Shown here: positions 1-7,145 of the stretch, in pieces
How the letters are laid out: every line of letters starts with the position of its first letter
How positions within the stretch are numbered: position 1 is the stretch's first letter
Source of the DNA: Nautiliaceae bacterium
GTDB taxonomy: Bacteria; Campylobacterota; Campylobacteria; Campylobacterales; Nautiliaceae
DNA: 18,223 nt
Direction: 5' to 3'
Assembly: GCA_027008345.1 (NCBI GenBank)
Contig: JALTBU010000185.1
Coordinates: 1-18,223 of the forward strand
The notes under the pieces: model-generated
Database searches by the model: none
Told to the model about the DNA's origin: nothing
Seen by the model: the letters and a program-made list of their open reading frames with translations, nothing else
Position numbers and translations under genes: made by a program

Positions 1-548
1 TCTTCGTTTAATTTATCAAAATCACTTTTTTTAATAACAACTTCACCTCTTATTTCTATTAAATTTTTATATTCTATTTCAAGAGGAATTGATTTTATTG
101 TTTTTGCATTTAAGGTTACATCTTCTCCTATTTCTCCATCACCTCTTGTTTCAGCTCTTATAAGTTTTCCGTCTTTATATACAAGATTTAAACTAGCCCC
201 GTCAAATTTTGGCTCTATATAATAAGTATAATTATTATTTCCTATGAGTCTGCCGACCCTGTCTGCCCATTCTTTAAACTCATCTTTACTAAAAACATCT
301 TCCATAGACCACATTTTTGTTATGTGTCTGGCTTTTTTAAATTCATCTAAAACAACATCCCCTACCCTTTGTGTAGGTGAACTTGGATCTATTTCATCAG
401 GATGTGCTTTTTCATATTTTTCAACTTCTTTATATAATTTATCATACTCTTCATCTGTCACAAGCGGATTGTCAAGTACATAATAATAATATGCCCATTT
501 TTTTAATGTTTCAACGGCTTTTTTATATTCTTCATGATTTTTTATCAT
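1..548 (-). CDS. ligA: NAD+-dependent DNA ligase LigA, N-terminal part (runs off the window)
   Basis: LigA seals nicks in duplex DNA during replication and repair, using NAD+ to adenylate an active-site lysine. The first 182 residues are visible; the rest lies beyond base 1. Residues 20-36 form the NMN-binding Ia region, with Y22, D26, D32, Y35 and D36 in register with the E. coli enzyme; the position of E. coli H23 is a tyrosine. SPTQRVGD is at 57-64. The adenylation motif is at 112-117 (EPKFDG), with the nucleophile K114. TRGDGEIGEDVT (134-145) belongs to the nucleotidyltransferase core. The ATG at 548 is preceded by GGAG with five bases between, and an ATG five bases upstream runs into a stop. 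It follows the two uncharacterised minus-strand genes after an 89-base gap that holds its own promoter candidates. Identification is secure; everything downstream of the adenylation core is unseen. Confidence 0.97.
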   Translation of the reverse strand, partial: MIKNHEEYKKAVETLKKWAYYYYVLDNPLVTDEEYDKLYKEVEKYEKAHPDEIDPSSPTQRVGDVVLDEFKKARHITKMWSMEDVFSKDEFKEWADRVGRLIGNNNYTYYIEPKFDGASLNLVYKDGKLIRAETRGDGEIGEDVTLNAKTIKSIPLEIEYKNLIEIRGEVVIKKSDFDKLNE

Positions 549-569
549 ATCATCTCCGTTTTTTTTCTT

Positions 570-611
570 ATTGTAGCATATTGTGGCCGGCGTAGTATTT
601 AGATTATATCA
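570..611 (-). promoter_or_regulatory. Two candidate extended -10 promoters for ligA
   Basis: On the minus strand there are two extended -10 sequences: TGATATAAT (611-603) and TGCTACAAT (578-570). The first is a perfect TATAAT with the TGn extension and would give a leader of about 48 bases. The second would start near 563, about 15 bases before the ATG. The leader contains an A8 run (566-559 on the minus strand) just before the GGAG. No convincing -35 is seen, as expected for Campylobacterota sigma-70 promoters. Which one is used cannot be decided by eye. Confidence 0.45.
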
Positions 612-615
612 AAAA

Positions 616-658
616 TTTATAAAAAAATCAAGAAACTTTAGTCTTTTTGACTTAAAGT
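616..658 (-). terminator. Possible intrinsic terminator behind the 141-aa gene
   Basis: On the minus strand, ACTTTAAGTC (658-649) pairs with GAC(641-643 side)TAAAGT (640-635) around a five-A loop with one bulged base. It is followed by a T-rich tract containing T7 (about 627-621). The stem includes the stop codon of the 141-aa gene. The stem has little GC, so it is weak as a terminator, but the position between that gene and the ligA promoters fits. Confidence 0.35.
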
Positions 659-1063
659 ATTATAACAGTACTTAACCAAATTTTTATAAAATTTACTTGA
701 AAATTCGGTATGTTCTTTTACTTTAAAAAGCACAAGTTCGCTCTCTTTATATACTAATAAAGGATTGTTCTTTTTTCCAAAAAGAGTATTTATGCCGGCT
801 AAGTCTTTTGCAACATATTTTCTTAATACTTTTTTTCTGTCATTATAATCAAATTCTATTAAAGAACCTTCAATTACCCATATAAAATCATATTCTTCTA
901 TAAGCTTTTTAGGAGAAAATTTCTCTTTTTTAATATATACACATAATTTATTAACTTCATAATTTGTCATATTTTCAAAAATTTCAATTTCACCATAATC
1001 CTTTTTAAAAAGGGATAATAAAAATTCTATCTCTTCTTCGTTATATTTCACAAACAGATTCAT
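638..1063 (-). CDS. Small protein with a possible cyclic-nucleotide-binding-like beta barrel
   Basis: I do not recognise a named family. The 141 residues start with a helical segment (about 8-45). A middle part (about 58-116) has the rhythm of a CAP/cNMP-binding barrel: IWVIEGSLIEF (61-71), a second block KYVAKDLAGINTLFG (82-96) and ELVLFKV (109-115). A closing helix ends the protein. It has no DNA-binding helix-turn-helix after the barrel, so it is not a full Crp/Fnr regulator. The usual Glu/Arg contacts for cAMP phosphate are not evident, so ligand binding is doubtful. Its ATG overlaps the stop of the 255-aa gene upstream (ATGA, 1063-1060), so the two are translationally coupled and probably act together. 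The fold assignment is inference from pattern only. Confidence 0.7.
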   Translation of the reverse strand: MNLFVKYNEEEIEFLLSLFKKDYGEIEIFENMTNYEVNKLCVYIKKEKFSPKKLIEEYDFIWVIEGSLIEFDYNDRKKVLRKYVAKDLAGINTLFGKKNNPLLVYKESELVLFKVKEHTEFSSKFYKNLVKYCYNTLSQKD

Positions 1064-1827
1064 TCCACACCTTTTATGATTTCTTTTATTTTTTCTATAT
1101 TTTTATCCGAATGGTTTTTAAAAAAATAATCGGTTATAGAAGTCAATGAGAGTTTAATCCCACTGTGTAAAGCAAATTTTTTAATAAGATAAGAAGTCTG
1201 AAGCCTCAATGAATAATATTTTGTAAAATAAAAAATTTTAGTATTTAATATATCTTCAAGAGCTTGAATTATTTTATCACTAAATTCCTCAAAATACATT
1301 CTAAAAACTTTTTCTTTTTTTGTTTCATTTTCATTTATTTTTTCCATTATTGCAAAATATTCATCTTTTATCAAAGAATATTCATAGATTGCATCAACAT
1401 TTTGTTTTTTTATTCTTTTATAATCATTTTCTTTTAAATTCTTTTTTAATAAAGCATCTGTTTTTTTTATAAGAGCATTTAGGGCATTCATTTTTTCTTT
1501 AATTTTAGTAGAAGAATCATACATTTCTTTTAATTCAGGAAGAGAATAAAGATATTCTAAAAAATATTTATGATAATTACTTTTTCTTTTTTTCCACATT
1601 TCATAAAATTTAAATAAAGAGGTTATATCTTCATACATTTTTTCACCAAGTGAATCCAAAATTTCTGGATCAATTTCTTTTACATTATTTAAAGAATTTA
1701 TAAGAAATTTATAAATAATTAAAAAATTTTCTTTCGGTTTTAAAAATTGGTATTTTTCAAGAAATTCATTATGATAATTAATTACTTTTAAATCATACGC
1801 AAATTTTTCTATCAAAAATTCTTCCAT
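1060..1827 (-). CDS. Uncharacterised helical protein (255 aa)
   Basis: This gene is not recognised. The 255-residue product is almost entirely charged and helical, with no signal peptide or membrane segment, so it is probably cytoplasmic. Residues about 100-175 are rich in Lys/Glu with regular hydrophobic spacing and look like a coiled coil or long helical hairpin. The C-terminal part (about 195-255) contains several Tyr and Phe and a Lys-rich tail. The ATG at 1827 is preceded by a strong AAGGGGGAG. It opens a two-gene unit with the 141-aa protein (4-base overlap) and is divergent from the lipoprotein gene; a GATAAT -10 candidate lies at 1876-1871 on the minus strand. It may be the effector or scaffold partner of the barrel protein, but no function can be assigned. 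Confidence 0.75.
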   Translation of the reverse strand: MEEFLIEKFAYDLKVINYHNEFLEKYQFLKPKENFLIIYKFLINSLNNVKEIDPEILDSLGEKMYEDITSLFKFYEMWKKRKSNYHKYFLEYLYSLPELKEMYDSSTKIKEKMNALNALIKKTDALLKKNLKENDYKRIKKQNVDAIYEYSLIKDEYFAIMEKINENETKKEKVFRMYFEEFSDKIIQALEDILNTKIFYFTKYYSLRLQTSYLIKKFALHSGIKLSLTSITDYFFKNHSDKNIEKIKEIIKGVE

Positions 1828-1866
1828 CGACTCCCCCTTTTAACAATTTATTTTAACCAAATTCGT

Positions 1867-1876
1867 TATAATTATC
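1867..1876. promoter_or_regulatory. Overlapping divergent -10 elements (lipoprotein gene / 255-aa gene)
   Basis: On the plus strand TATAAT occupies 1867-1872. On the minus strand GATAAT occupies 1876-1871. Together they form TATAATTATC, one base short of a perfect palindrome. For the plus gene the predicted start lies near 1879, inside the Shine-Dalgarno AAAAAGGA (1877-1884), giving a leader of only about ten bases. For the minus gene the leader would be about 37 bases. This is visual promoter calling without start-site data. Confidence 0.5.
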
Positions 1877-1889
1877 AAAAAGGATTTAT

Positions 1890-2228
1890 ATGAAAAAAAT
1901 AATATTTTTTGCATTTCTATTGTTATTAATTACCGGCTGTACACAAGAACAACAAAATAAAATAGGACGCTCAATTCAAAATTTAACCGGAGTCAACGGA
2001 GTGGTAAATATTTACAGCGGCGGTAAACTCGTTATGAGATTTTTAAAAGTTGACAAACTGACAACTGCTCATGGAACCGATGACAATGAGCCAAGACCTT
2101 ACAGATTTGCCTATGGATATCTTGATAAAAACTTCAATTACAAAGTCGATCCTGATGAAAAGAAAAAACTCTATTTTGAAGTGACAAATTACGAAACATA
2201 TGTATTTTATGAAAATCCACTACAATGA
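1890..2228 (+). CDS. Small lipoprotein
   Basis: The product is a 112-residue predicted lipoprotein. It has a Lys-Lys start, a hydrophobic core (residues 4-14) and a lipobox L-I-T-G-C with the lipidated Cys at 17, so after signal peptidase II cleavage about 96 residues would be anchored to a membrane. The mature part starts with a polar Gln/Asn-rich linker and carries a GGKLVMRF segment, a basic-acidic DDNEPRPYR stretch and a YVFYENP ending. It looks like a small beta-rich domain. From memory, similar lipoproteins occur across Campylobacterota, but I cannot name a family. The ATG at 1890 follows AAAAAGGA. Its TGA overlaps the ATG of the hydrolase gene (2225-2228), so the two genes are coupled. 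Confidence 0.85.
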   Translation: MKKIIFFAFLLLLITGCTQEQQNKIGRSIQNLTGVNGVVNIYSGGKLVMRFLKVDKLTTAHGTDDNEPRPYRFAYGYLDKNFNYKVDPDEKKKLYFEVTNYETYVFYENPLQ

Positions 2229-2767
2229 AAATAATTTATATTCACGGATTTGGAAGCTGTGGTAATTCAAACAAATCAAAAGTTTTACAAAAGTTGAATT
2301 ACACCCTTTTATCACCCAACCTCCCTCCTTCTCCAAGAAATGCAATAAATATGCTTGAAAGTGTAATTACACCTGAGACTGTACTTATGGGAAGTTCACT
2401 TGGAGGATATTATGCAATTTATCTTGCAGAAAAATATTTTTTAAAAGCCATACTTATAAATCCATCACTCAAACCATACAAAACACTCAAAAAATATACA
2501 GGCCTTCAATACAGATTTTGTGATAAAAAACCTTTTTACTGGAAAACAGAATACCTTAATGAATTAAAAGACTATAAAACAAAACCAAAAAGAGCAAAAT
2601 ATCTAATTTTACTTCAAAGCAAGGATGAAATATTAAACTATAAAAAAACACTTAAAAAATTCCAAAACAAACCAAATGCCAAAATTACAGTAGAATACGG
2701 AGGAAACCACAGGTTTGAAAACCTTGATGATTATTTGTGTATGATAGACAATTTTATAATCTCTTAA
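2225..2767 (+). CDS. YqiA/UPF0227-like alpha/beta-hydrolase (esterase)
   Basis: This is a small cytoplasmic serine hydrolase of the YqiA/YcfP type; the physiological substrate is unknown. The N-terminal strand IIYIHGFGS (3-11) supplies the oxyanion-hole HG. The nucleophile elbow GSSLGG (56-61) places the catalytic Ser at 58. The acid is likely D134 in QSKDE, and the base H162 in GGNHRFE. The 180-residue length matches the minimal alpha/beta-hydrolase core of this family, without a lid domain. The ATG overlaps the stop of the lipoprotein gene by four bases. Its 3' end overlaps the convergent acetyltransferase gene by 14 bases, with no room for a separate terminator. All three catalytic residues are present, so activity is expected. 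Confidence 0.88.
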   Translation: MKIIYIHGFGSCGNSNKSKVLQKLNYTLLSPNLPPSPRNAINMLESVITPETVLMGSSLGGYYAIYLAEKYFLKAILINPSLKPYKTLKKYTGLQYRFCDKKPFYWKTEYLNELKDYKTKPKRAKYLILLQSKDEILNYKKTLKKFQNKPNAKITVEYGGNHRFENLDDYLCMIDNFIIS

Positions 2768-3773
2768 CCCTTTTTTTATCCCTTAAAACAAATTTACTTA
2801 AAAATTTACAATATTCACTAAAACAGACATTATATCTTTCTTCTACATTATGGGTGTTTTCAAACTGAAGCCTTAAATAATCTTTTCCGCCGTATCTGTA
2901 AAAAAGCACACCGCTGTAAAAAAACCTCTTTTTATTTAAAAACTCAACTATTTCATCAATATCTTTACTTTCAAGATTTATATCTGCATATATCATTTCG
3001 GCATTAATTTTTGCACGGGTAAAAAGCAAATTAAATCTGTTTTCAAAATTTTTAATTTTACCGTCAATTACAATACCTGCTATTTTAAGAAGCCTGTTTT
3101 CCCACAAATCTAACTTTTTTCTTATCGGTTTTATAGCCGTTTTTTTAAGTTTAATTCCTGCCTTTTTATATCTATCTATTATAATCTTTTTATAAATTTT
3201 TGGAATATAAAGAGATTTTGGAGTTTTCTTAAACAGTTTATATGCTACAAGTGTAGCAGTCCTTTTTTCAAACTTTATCTCTTTTTGGGCTATAAATGAG
3301 GCCACTTCTCCAAGTTGAAGAGCGCTCTCTATCATACCGTGTTTTAAATTAGCTTTTTGTGAAAAAGGATGAAACATTATCGCTTCTCCGTATATGGTAT
3401 AAAGCCCAAGAGACTTAGCTTTTTGTATAAGATAATCAAACATTTTATTCATAAGACCCCTGCCCTTAAAATCAGGATGGACTACCACTGCACCGATTTC
3501 GCCGTTATATCTATCATTAAGCGTTAAAAGAAACTGCCCTATTACTTTTCCGTTATATTCAGCAACTATAGGATAATATTTTTTACTCTCAGCCATTTCA
3601 TCCCAGGTAGAAGGATTATAAAATTTCTTTTTATAATAAGTGTCTCCATAATTTTCCCTGAAAAGCTCCACTATATCTTCTCCGTCACCCTTTTTAATAT
3701 CACGGATTATGGCATTAAGTTCTTTTTGTTTATAAACAATAGGTGAATGTATGTTTGTAACTATTTTATTCAT
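2754..3773 (-). CDS. Two-lobed GNAT-family N-acetyltransferase
   Basis: The product is a 339-residue protein with an acetyl-CoA-dependent GNAT domain in the N-terminal half (about 22-165). Motif A is VVVHPDFKGRGLMNKMF (96-112), with the pyrophosphate-binding loop K103-G-R-G-L-M, preceded by the strand IGQFLLTL (78-85). The C-terminal half (about 225-320) is not part of a standard single GNAT. It has an AEMIYADINL strand (258-267), FFYSGVLF (284-291) and DYLRLQ (298-303), a pattern I associate with GNAT proteins carrying a second, degenerate GNAT-like lobe. The acceptor substrate is unknown. The ATG overlaps the stop of the upstream M20D amidohydrolase gene (ATGA, 3773-3770), so an acyl-removing and an acetyl-adding enzyme are made together. 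The extreme C-terminus is very basic (KKRVKRL). Confidence 0.88.
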   Translation of the reverse strand: MNKIVTNIHSPIVYKQKELNAIIRDIKKGDGEDIVELFRENYGDTYYKKKFYNPSTWDEMAESKKYYPIVAEYNGKVIGQFLLTLNDRYNGEIGAVVVHPDFKGRGLMNKMFDYLIQKAKSLGLYTIYGEAIMFHPFSQKANLKHGMIESALQLGEVASFIAQKEIKFEKRTATLVAYKLFKKTPKSLYIPKIYKKIIIDRYKKAGIKLKKTAIKPIRKKLDLWENRLLKIAGIVIDGKIKNFENRFNLLFTRAKINAEMIYADINLESKDIDEIVEFLNKKRFFYSGVLFYRYGGKDYLRLQFENTHNVEERYNVCFSEYCKFLSKFVLRDKKRVKRL

Positions 3774-4930
3774 TTATATTCCTTCAAAATCTGAGCAAAA
3801 ATTTTGGCACCAATAATTAAAGAATCCTCATCTATATCAAATCTTGGGTGATGTTGAGGATAACAGGTATTTTTTTCTTCATTGCAGCACCCTAATCTAA
3901 AAAATGCTCCTTTAACAACTTTTAAATAGTTAGCAAAATCCTCTCCTCCCATTACAGGAAGTTTTAAATCCACAGGCCTTGCATGTTTTTTGGCGGCTTT
4001 AATTATGATATCCACCATTTTATCATCATTTATAAGCTCCGGATTCCCAAATTTATAATCAAACTTATACCTTGCCCCCATACTTCTGCAAACTCCTGCA
4101 ATTGCCTCTTCCATCATCTCTTTTATATTTTGCCTTACTCTGTCATTAAGAGTTCTTACAGTCCCGGTTATTTTTACATGATCACATATAATATTAGCAG
4201 CTTTTCCGCCTTTAATTGTTCCCATTGAAATTACCGCCGGATGAAGCGGGTCAATTTTTCTGCTTACAATATGATTTAAGGAATTTATTACAAGTGAAGC
4301 AGTAAGTATTGCATCAACACCTTCATGAGGTCTTGCACCATGAGCGCTTTTTCCAAATATTTCAATCTCAAACATATCCGCACTTGCCATCATTTCCCCA
4401 TATTTATATCCAATCTCTCCGGTTTTGAGGTAAGGATACATATGAAGTCCAAAAATTGCCTCAGCTCCTTCAAGCACCCCGTCTTTTATAAGTTCTTCAC
4501 TTCCGCCTTCCATAATCTCCTCAGCTGGTTGAAAAATTCCTCTTACATTGTAAGGAAGCTCATTTCTATGTCTGTGACAGGCAACCAAAAATCCTGTCAG
4601 AACTGCACTATGCCCGTCATGACCGCATGCATGCATAATCCCGTCTTTTTTTGATTTATAAGGCTTATCACCTTCTTCCTGAATTGGCAAAGCATCCATA
4701 TCTGCTCTAAATGCAAGTGTCGGCTTATTCTCATTCACTTTAATATCAATTACCATTCCGTAATGATTGTCAAATGTTTTAATCTCTTCAATACCCTCTT
4801 CTTCTAAAACCGATTTTATATAATCTCTCGTATCTTTTTCTTCACCACTCAAATCAGGATACATATGAATATGTCTTCTTACTTCAATAATCAAATCTTT
4901 TAATTTTTCAATTTCTTTTGTAAGTTTCAT
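3770..4930 (-). CDS. M20D-family amidohydrolase (N-acyl amino acid / hippurate hydrolase-like)
   Basis: This is a dinuclear-metal amidohydrolase that removes acyl groups from N-acylated amino acids or similar compounds; 386 residues is the usual length. Motifs in order: RRHIHMYPDLSGEE (18-31), typical of the M20D N-terminus; RADMDALP (75-82); MHACGHDGH (99-107), with the metal ligands C102 and H104; QPAEE (134-138), with catalytic E137 and ligand E138; H163 in LHMYP; the lid-domain GKSAHGARPHEGVDA (193-207); and HHPRFDIDE (360-368), with the last metal ligand. A cysteine ligand in place of the Asp of DapE-type enzymes separates it from the neighbouring dapE. The precise substrate (hippurate, N-acetyl amino acid, N-acetyl-diaminopimelate) cannot be read from the sequence. 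The ATG is preceded by AGGAG. It is first in a two-gene unit with the GNAT gene and divergent from dapE. Confidence 0.93.
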   Translation of the reverse strand: MKLTKEIEKLKDLIIEVRRHIHMYPDLSGEEKDTRDYIKSVLEEEGIEEIKTFDNHYGMVIDIKVNENKPTLAFRADMDALPIQEEGDKPYKSKKDGIMHACGHDGHSAVLTGFLVACHRHRNELPYNVRGIFQPAEEIMEGGSEELIKDGVLEGAEAIFGLHMYPYLKTGEIGYKYGEMMASADMFEIEIFGKSAHGARPHEGVDAILTASLVINSLNHIVSRKIDPLHPAVISMGTIKGGKAANIICDHVKITGTVRTLNDRVRQNIKEMMEEAIAGVCRSMGARYKFDYKFGNPELINDDKMVDIIIKAAKKHARPVDLKLPVMGGEDFANYLKVVKGAFFRLGCCNEEKNTCYPQHHPRFDIDEDSLIIGAKIFAQILKEYK

Positions 4931-4956
4931 ATTGTCTCCTTAAACTTTATATATAT

Positions 4957-4965
4957 ATTATAACA
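4957..4965 (-). promoter_or_regulatory. Extended -10 promoter for the M20D-GNAT unit
   Basis: TGTTATAAT reads 4965-4957 on the minus strand: a perfect TATAAT with the TGn extension. The expected start is near 4950, giving a leader of about 20 bases that contains AGGAG (4940-4936) before the ATG at 4930. The downstream DNA is an alternating AT run. Confidence 0.5.
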
Positions 4966-5048
4966 TATTTGAGTTGAATGATTTAAGATATTTTAGTTTT
5001 TTTAAAAGTTAACATTTTGTTATTATTTTGTATCATTAAATTGATTTT

Positions 5049-5057
5049 TGCTAATAT
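5049..5057 (+). promoter_or_regulatory. Extended -10 promoter for dapE
   Basis: TGCTAATAT (5049-5057) is an extended -10 box. The predicted start near 5064 falls inside the AAAAAAGGA Shine-Dalgarno sequence (about 5060-5068), so the leader before the ATG at 5074 would be about ten bases. A poor -35 match (TTGTAT, 5028-5033) sits 18 bases upstream. Confidence 0.45.
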
Positions 5058-5073
5058 ATAAAAAAGGATAAAA

Positions 5074-6171
5074 ATGGATGTTATTGAACTTTTTAAAAAA
5101 CTTTTAAGATTTAAATCCATAACACCAAATGATGACGGTGCTATGAAATTTATTAAAGAATATTTAAATGATTATGAAGTTATTGAAAGTGAAAAAGAGG
5201 GTGTTAAAAATATTTTTCTTTACAAAAAATTCGGCGAAGGAGACCATCTCTGTTTTGCAGGACATATAGATGTTGTCCCTCCGGGAGATGGATGGGAAAG
5301 TGATCCTTTTGAACCTGTTGAAAAAGACGGATTTATATATGCAAGGGGCGCTCAGGATATGAAAAGCGGAGTTGCTGCATTTTTATATGCCCTCAAAAAC
5401 GCTAAAAATTTCAATGGAACACTAAGCACTCTTATTACAAGCGATGAAGAAGGCGATGCTGTATGGGGCACGAAATATATGCTTAAAATTCTTAAAGAAA
5501 AAAATTTACTGCCGGATTATGCAATAGTGGCAGAACCGACATGCGAAAAAGAATTTGGAGATGCTATAAAAATTGGCAGAAGAGGCTCAATAAACGGAGT
5601 ATTGAAAAAAATAGGCAAACAAGGACATGCTGCTTATCCTGAAAAATCAATTAATCCTATTCATAAAGTGGCTCAGGTTTTACACAAAATAGCTGGTGTT
5701 AACTTAGATGAAGGGGATGAATTTTTTGCACCGAGCAAATTTGTAGTAACTGACATAAGAGCAGGTATGGAAGTTACAAATGTAACCCCAGGAGAGCTTA
5801 AAATGATGTTTAATGTAAGAAACAATACCCATACAGACAAAGAAAAAATAAAAAATTTCATCCATAAACATTTCAAAGATATGAATTATTCGCTTGAACT
5901 TAAACAAAGCGCAAAACCTTTTATTACAGATCCAAACACAAAAGTAGTCAAAACACTTGATGAATCAATAAAAAAAATAACCGGAATAACTCCTAAACAC
6001 TCAACCGCAGGAGGTACAAGCGATGCAAGGTTTTTTGCAGAGTACGGCGTTAAAACCGTAGAATTTGGAGTCAAAAACGACACTATTCACGCACCAAATG
6101 AACGCACAGGAAAAGACGAGGTTATAAAACTAAGTAAAGTTTTTAAAGAAACAATTAAAAATTGGGAATAA
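5074..6171 (+). CDS. dapE: Succinyl-diaminopimelate desuccinylase
   Basis: DapE hydrolyses N-succinyl-LL-2,6-diaminopimelate to LL-diaminopimelate and succinate in lysine and peptidoglycan-precursor synthesis, in the cytoplasm, with two zinc ions. The 365-residue length fits the family. Visible motifs: GHIDVVPPGDGW (63-74), with ligand H64 and D66; RGAQDMKSG (91-99), with bridging D95; SDEEGDA (123-129), with E125/E126 as catalytic base and ligand; E154 in VAEPT; GRRGS (168-172) and GHAAYPE (184-190) of the dimerisation lid; GGTSDARF (313-320), the substrate-binding signature of DapE; and H339 in IHAPNE, the last zinc ligand. These separate it from the ArgE and M20D families. The ATG at 5074 follows AAAGGA. 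A small gene of unknown function starts 12 bases downstream and is probably co-transcribed. Confidence 0.97.
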   Translation: MDVIELFKKLLRFKSITPNDDGAMKFIKEYLNDYEVIESEKEGVKNIFLYKKFGEGDHLCFAGHIDVVPPGDGWESDPFEPVEKDGFIYARGAQDMKSGVAAFLYALKNAKNFNGTLSTLITSDEEGDAVWGTKYMLKILKEKNLLPDYAIVAEPTCEKEFGDAIKIGRRGSINGVLKKIGKQGHAAYPEKSINPIHKVAQVLHKIAGVNLDEGDEFFAPSKFVVTDIRAGMEVTNVTPGELKMMFNVRNNTHTDKEKIKNFIHKHFKDMNYSLELKQSAKPFITDPNTKVVKTLDESIKKITGITPKHSTAGGTSDARFFAEYGVKTVEFGVKNDTIHAPNERTGKDEVIKLSKVFKETIKNWE

Positions 6172-6183
6172 TAAAGGTAAAAA

Positions 6184-6399
6184 ATGCGAAAAGTTTATGA
6201 ATTAAAAAAAGGGACTAAAATTTTTCATAACGAAGAAATCATAATTTTTGAAGAAATAAGAGGGGATAAAGCAATTTTTTATAATGAATGGGGAAATGAA
6301 TATATTTTCCCCGATTATTTTGACATTGATGAAATAGGAGAAATTATCGAAGATATTTATATCTATAAACCAAACGAAAACCACCCTACTCTTTTTTAA
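6184..6399 (+). CDS. Small acidic protein of unknown function (71 aa)
   Basis: This gene is not recognised. The 71-residue product is acidic and rich in Ile, Glu and aromatic residues, without signal peptide or membrane segment. The order of short hydrophobic strands (EEIIIFEEI, KAIFYNEW, EYIFPDYF) suggests a compact beta-barrel-like fold. The ATG follows AAAGG and lies 12 bases after the dapE stop, so it is likely translated from the dapE message. Its end overlaps the convergent adaptor gene by 14 bases. Coding status is supported by the start signal and position; no role in diaminopimelate metabolism can be claimed. Confidence 0.65.
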   Translation: MRKVYELKKGTKIFHNEEIIIFEEIRGDKAIFYNEWGNEYIFPDYFDIDEIGEIIEDIYIYKPNENHPTLF

Positions 6400-7129
6400 A
6401 ATCTATTTTTACAACTTCACCAAATTTTAGCCCATTACCGATTAATTCAACTTTATAACTTGTAATATATTTCGTATCCGTAATTTTGAAAATTTTATTT
6501 ATTTTAAAGTTGCTTTTTTTGCCGTCAATATATACATTTTTATTTTTTATTTCATTAATTTTTTCTATCGGAACATAAATATCAAGTTTTTGTTTTGAAA
6601 TATCATATCCCAGAGCTAAATCTCTTCCAATATTTACATAATCTCCCGGTTCAACTAAAACAGAATATAAATATCCGTTAAATTTAATATTTTTTTTATC
6701 CAATATATCTTTTATTTTGGCTTTTTGCGTATAAAGTGAATTTAATTGATTTTTTAAATTCAAAAGCTGGTTTTTTGAAGCTATGTAATCAAAAAACTTA
6801 ATATCTTTTTGCTCTACTGATTTTGATTTAAGATTTTTATATTTATCATAAAGCTCTTTTTTTCTATTAACAATTTCTTCTTGATTTTTTATCTGTTCTT
6901 TTAAAATCTTAATCTGATTTTGAATATTTTTAAGTTCATTTTTCTCAACACCATCATCAAGTCTTATAATTAATTTATTGGAAATATTTTCACCTTCTAA
7001 ATTTTTAGCACTTTTTACTACAACTCCGTTTATAGCTGCTTTTATATGATATGTATGTAAAGGTTCGACTTTTGCCTCATAAGCAAATAAGACAACTGAT
7101 ATAAAAAACAATAAATACTTCACATTCAT
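6386..7129 (-). CDS. Periplasmic adaptor-like (HlyD/RND membrane-fusion type) protein
   Basis: The product is a 247-residue exported protein. A signal peptide or N-terminal anchor covers 1-16 (hydrophobic YLLFFISVVLFA). Two halves of a lipoyl-like beta domain (about 26-60, AAINGVVVKS, and about 150-175, GYLYSVLVEPGDYVNIG) flank a long coiled-coil hairpin (about 62-145). A beta domain at about 180-247 closes it. This is the membrane-fusion/adaptor layout of HlyD and RND adaptors, on the short side. The gene starts 16 bases after the MlaF-like ATPase gene and is probably in the same transcript, which suggests the two serve one transport system. No permease or outer-membrane channel gene is adjacent. 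It lacks a recognisable MCE domain, so it is not an MlaD. Confidence 0.75.
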   Translation of the reverse strand: MNVKYLLFFISVVLFAYEAKVEPLHTYHIKAAINGVVVKSAKNLEGENISNKLIIRLDDGVEKNELKNIQNQIKILKEQIKNQEEIVNRKKELYDKYKNLKSKSVEQKDIKFFDYIASKNQLLNLKNQLNSLYTQKAKIKDILDKKNIKFNGYLYSVLVEPGDYVNIGRDLALGYDISKQKLDIYVPIEKINEIKNKNVYIDGKKSNFKINKIFKITDTKYITSYKVELIGNGLKFGEVVKIDFKKE

Positions 7130-7145
7130 CCTTTCTTAAAAATTT

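Noticed and set aside
244..595. Two plus-strand open frames over ligA
   Set aside because: They are antisense to the conserved LigA coding sequence and lack start signals.
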